Made by a program: the position numbers and the translations under genes. Below are positions 5,185 through 6,629 of a stretch of DNA of 6,629 nt, in pieces; position 1 is the first letter of the stretch, and each line of letters opens with the position of its first letter. The notes beneath the pieces are model-generated. The model saw only the letters and a program-made list of their open reading frames with translations, was not told the DNA's origin and searched no databases. This DNA is from Clostridia bacterium (lineage in GTDB: Bacteria; Bacillota_A; Clostridia; Oscillospirales; CAG-272): contig JAGBRZ010000231.1 of the NCBI GenBank assembly GCA_017632155.1, positions 1 through 6,629 on the forward strand. Direction: 5' to 3'.

Positions 5185-5204
5185 GGGTGAAACATACGCC
5201 ACCC
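5185..5204. promoter_or_regulatory. dyad in the early leader (possible operator, copy 1)
   Basis: GGGTG (5185-5189) and CACCC (5200-5204) form an inverted repeat where early transcription should begin. It shares the pattern GGTGNNANATNNGCCACC with a second site at 5436-5453, 250 bases downstream. A protein-binding operator or a leader hairpin would both fit. Confidence 0.4.
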
Positions 5205-5232
5205 ATCAAGGCAATGCCAGAAAGGAGGTTTG

Positions 5233-5436
5233 ATGGACTACGAAGGACTGCGAACGATTGTTAATGATTCCGGGCTGAAACACCGGGCGATTGCTTCGAA
5301 AATGGGCATCACTGACCGAAGATTCAGCGATCTTCTTACCGGCCGCGCACCGTGGAAGGTTAAAGATGTGGAATCATTCTGCCTGCTCATGGACGTATCC
5401 AAAAAGCAGAGGGACACTATTTTTTTTAGCTCATAG
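5233..5436 (+). CDS. Cro-like small helix-turn-helix protein
   Basis: This 67-aa protein is the first gene of the rightward early operon and probably counteracts the repressor, as Cro does. ATG 5233 follows AAAGGAGG (5221-5228) by only four bases; an in-frame TTG at 5230 is even closer and unlikely. A helix-turn-helix spans residues ~14-40 (HRAIASKMGITDRRFSDLLTGRAPW), followed by a short helix (VKDVESFCLLMDVSKKQ) typical of small XRE/Cro folds. It has no other domain. Its place opposite the repressor and behind a near-consensus promoter supports the role; the sequence alone would only say DNA-binding. Confidence 0.78.
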   Translation: MDYEGLRTIVNDSGLKHRAIASKMGITDRRFSDLLTGRAPWKVKDVESFCLLMDVSKKQRDTIFFSS

Positions 5437-5453
5437 GTGGTATATCTGCCACC
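5436..5453. promoter_or_regulatory. dyad after the Cro-like gene (possible operator, copy 2)
   Basis: GGTGG (5436-5440) and CCACC (5449-5453) form an inverted repeat starting at the last base of the Cro-like stop codon. It fits the pattern GGTGNNANATNNGCCACC also seen at 5186-5203 (13 of 18 positions identical). It may be a second binding site or an RNA hairpin between two early genes. Confidence 0.38.
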
Positions 5454-5471
5454 GTTGGAAAGGAGAATCAA

Positions 5472-5705
5472 ATGGTAACACAGAACGATCGTGTGCTGGC
5501 GTATCTAACCAGGCACGGAAGCATCACGCCGCTTGAAGCAATCGACAAGCTGGGTGTGACCCGCCTCGGCGCGAGGGTATACGACCTTAAAAAGCGCGGG
5601 CATCGGATTGACTCGGAGATGATCTCTGTCGCGAACCGTTTCGGCGAAGTCTGCCGTGTGAAGGCATACAGCCTTGCCGGTGGAAAAAAGGAGGAAATGG
5701 CATGA
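5472..5705 (+). CDS. small winged-helix DNA-binding protein
   Basis: This 77-aa protein has an N-terminal winged-helix-like region. The opening TQNDRVLAYLTRHGSITPLEA is followed by IDKLGVTRLGARVYDLKKRGHRI, a pattern common in small phage and conjugative-element helix-turn-helix proteins. The second half (SEMISVANRFGEVCRVKAYSL) would form the wing strands. ATG 5472 has AAAGGAG upstream. It follows the Cro-like gene in the same operon and overlaps the next gene by ATGA. It may regulate early genes or serve as an excisionase-like factor; neither is shown by the sequence. Confidence 0.72.
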   Translation: MVTQNDRVLAYLTRHGSITPLEAIDKLGVTRLGARVYDLKKRGHRIDSEMISVANRFGEVCRVKAYSLAGGKKEEMA

Positions 5706-5896
5706 GCGGACTTATCAATGAGACGGACAGGAACGCAATCCTGGAAGACGCGCTGACGGCTATCGAGCTGCTGAAGGCGATCGTGAACGAGTGTGAACAC
5801 GCGTTTCCGCACGGGTACTACGTGAAGGACAAGGCAGAGCGTGCCCGGAGAAGGATCGCGTACATTCTGAACAACGTGAGCGAGGAGGAAGAATGA
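5702..5896 (+). CDS. 64-aa early protein of unknown function
   Basis: ATG 5702 overlaps the previous stop (ATGA) and has AAGGAGG upstream, so translation is probably coupled. The protein is acidic overall and almost all helix: NAILEDALTAIELLKAIVNECEH (residues ~11-33), a turn at FPHGYY, then a basic helix (KDKAERARRRIAYILNNV). No catalytic motif, metal site or membrane segment is seen. I do not recognise the family. It overlaps the next gene by ATGA. Confidence 0.65.
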   Translation: MSGLINETDRNAILEDALTAIELLKAIVNECEHAFPHGYYVKDKAERARRRIAYILNNVSEEEE

Positions 5897-6273
5897 AAGA
5901 GACTGAAGGCATGCGCATGACGCTGAACGAGGTATGCGGGTACCTGGCGTCAAAGGGAATCCCTCGGTCGATGATCAACCGCATCCGGCTGTCCCTGATT
6001 TATGACGCGGTGACGCAGGGCTCGGACATCAAGTACGACAGGATCTATGCCGGGATGGCGCTGATGCTGCGCCGGGCGTACGGGTTCGGGCAGGCGCGGA
6101 TCATCAAGGGCCTTCAAACCTTCGACCAGATAGCCGGGTCCGTAATTTCGGATGATGACAACCCGAGCAACAGGGACTGGATGGACATTATGGCCGAGCT
6201 CAAGGCGGAGACGGGCATCGTGATCCATACCGGGGATGACAGCCGGCTGATCTGCGAAGTGAGCCGTGACTGA
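5893..6273 (+). CDS. 126-aa early protein of unknown function
   Basis: ATG 5893 overlaps the previous stop and has GAGGAGG upstream. The N-terminal half is helical and basic (LNEVCGYLASKGIPRSMINRIRLSL, then YDRIYAGMALMLRRAYGFGQARIIKGLQTFDQI). The C-terminal part after an acidic linker (SDDDNPSNRD) ends with WMDIMAELKAETGIVI and HTGDDSRLICEV. I recall this ending in uncharacterised proteins from early operons of clostridial phages, but no known role. No enzyme motif or membrane segment is visible. The next gene begins 13 bases downstream. Confidence 0.7.
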   Translation: MKETEGMRMTLNEVCGYLASKGIPRSMINRIRLSLIYDAVTQGSDIKYDRIYAGMALMLRRAYGFGQARIIKGLQTFDQIAGSVISDDDNPSNRDWMDIMAELKAETGIVIHTGDDSRLICEVSRD

Positions 6274-6285
6274 GAGGAGGCAGAA

Positions 6286-6629
6286 ATGACCGGCGAACAG
6301 TTTATGAAGCGCGCTTCGGTGCTAATCATCGGCGCATCAATCGTCCTCGCGGTGTGGTGGAAGACAGAACCTGCCGCAGAACGCGAAAAACGGGGCGTAA
6401 TCCTGCCCACAGCAGTAACGGCGGAGGAAATCACACATGAACAGGAGACAGGCGAAAAAGGCCTTTTTGAAGCGTTACAGGGTGAACCCGAAACAGATGG
6501 CGGAGATGTTCGTGGACGTGATCCAGAAGGAGAACAGGATCTGCGAAGCAGTGGCGAGGTTCATGGCCGGTATGCAGGAGGTGCTGCCGAAGGTGCACCG
6601 GATCATGACGGGGCTGATGGAGGTGTAAA
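6286..6629 (+). CDS. membrane-anchored early ORF, open at window end
   Basis: ATG 6286 has GAGAGGAGG just upstream, a strong ribosome site. The protein begins MTGEQFMKR and has one hydrophobic segment (residues ~10-25, ASVLIIGASIVLAVWW), followed by a charged stretch. The frame stays open to the window edge, at least 114 codons. From codon 51 it overlaps the 63-aa ORF in another frame. The part past that point is Gly/Asp/Glu-rich (LQGEPETDGGDVRGRD and on) and looks like the out-of-frame reading of the other gene. The true protein may be short with a base error or frameshift near 6430, or the overlap may be real. Confidence 0.5.
   Translation, partial: MTGEQFMKRASVLIIGASIVLAVWWKTEPAAEREKRGVILPTAVTAEEITHEQETGEKGLFEALQGEPETDGGDVRGRDPEGEQDLRSSGEVHGRYAGGAAEGAPDHDGADGGV
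6437..6628 (+). CDS. 63-aa basic helical phage protein
   Basis: ATG 6437 follows GGAGG by nine bases and ends with TAA at 6626-6628. The sequence begins MNRRQAKKAFLKRYRVNPKQ and continues with a helix (MAEMFVDVIQKENRICEAVARFMAGMQEVL). I recall short early-region phage proteins starting with this type of basic MNRxQAKKxFxKxY segment; their function is unknown. It overlaps the membrane-anchored ORF for its entire length in a different frame; of the two overlapping readings, this one has the more protein-like composition. Confidence 0.6.
   Translation: MNRRQAKKAFLKRYRVNPKQMAEMFVDVIQKENRICEAVARFMAGMQEVLPKVHRIMTGLMEV

Noticed and set aside
5472..6434. Leftward ORFs across the early operon
   Set aside because: They are antisense shadows of coupled, well-started rightward genes.
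1..6629. CRISPR array, insertion sequence or rRNA
   Set aside because: No regularly spaced repeats, transposase or rRNA sequence was seen.

Overview
The window looks like part of a temperate, tailed-phage genome (or a prophage read in its excised form) from a low-to-mid-GC Gram-positive host, most likely a gut-type clostridium (Bacillota). The reasons are very strong AGGAGG-type ribosome binding sites in front of nearly every gene, consensus TTGACA/TATTAT-type promoters, a BppU-like baseplate protein, a tyrosine integrase, and a tRNA-Lys(UUU) 3' end used as an attachment site. The host assignment is inference; no marker gene for the host is present.

Left part (1-3461, + strand): late structural and lysis genes. 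A CHAP-SH3 peptidoglycan hydrolase is followed, with an ATGA overlap, by a 60-aa repeat protein, then a 613-aa tail fibre or receptor-processing protein ending in an SGNH hydrolase, then a 203-aa BppU-like baseplate protein. The fibre changes abruptly from GC-rich to AT-rich DNA at about 1320, as expected for a swapped host-interaction module. The fibre and the baseplate protein share a homologous ~38-residue module.

Middle (3462-4702): a hairpin terminator closes the late operon and also lies at the 3' end of a leftward tyrosine integrase. The integrase start faces a 42-bp segment that is exactly the 3' portion of a tRNA-Lys(UUU) gene from anticodon loop to discriminator base, followed by a rho-independent terminator. 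Phage genes lie on both sides, so this reads as attP and not attL or attR. A 12-13 bp piece of the core is repeated in inverted orientation on both sides. A consensus promoter then drives a 39-aa ORF whose 3' end runs antisense into the repressor gene.

Right part (4749-6629): the immunity and early region. A leftward XRE repressor without a peptidase domain and a rightward Cro-like gene diverge from back-to-back promoters. They are followed by a tightly packed early operon (a 77-aa winged-helix protein, 64-aa and 126-aa proteins of unknown function, a membrane-anchored ORF that leaves the window, and a 63-aa basic protein overlapping it in another frame).

Together the window shows the junction where late genes, the integration module and the lysis/lysogeny switch meet in a circular phage genome. 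After integration the order would be tRNA-Lys, 39-aa ORF, repressor, early genes ... late genes, integrase, chromosome. The integrase would then be parted from whatever lies upstream of it on the phage circle.
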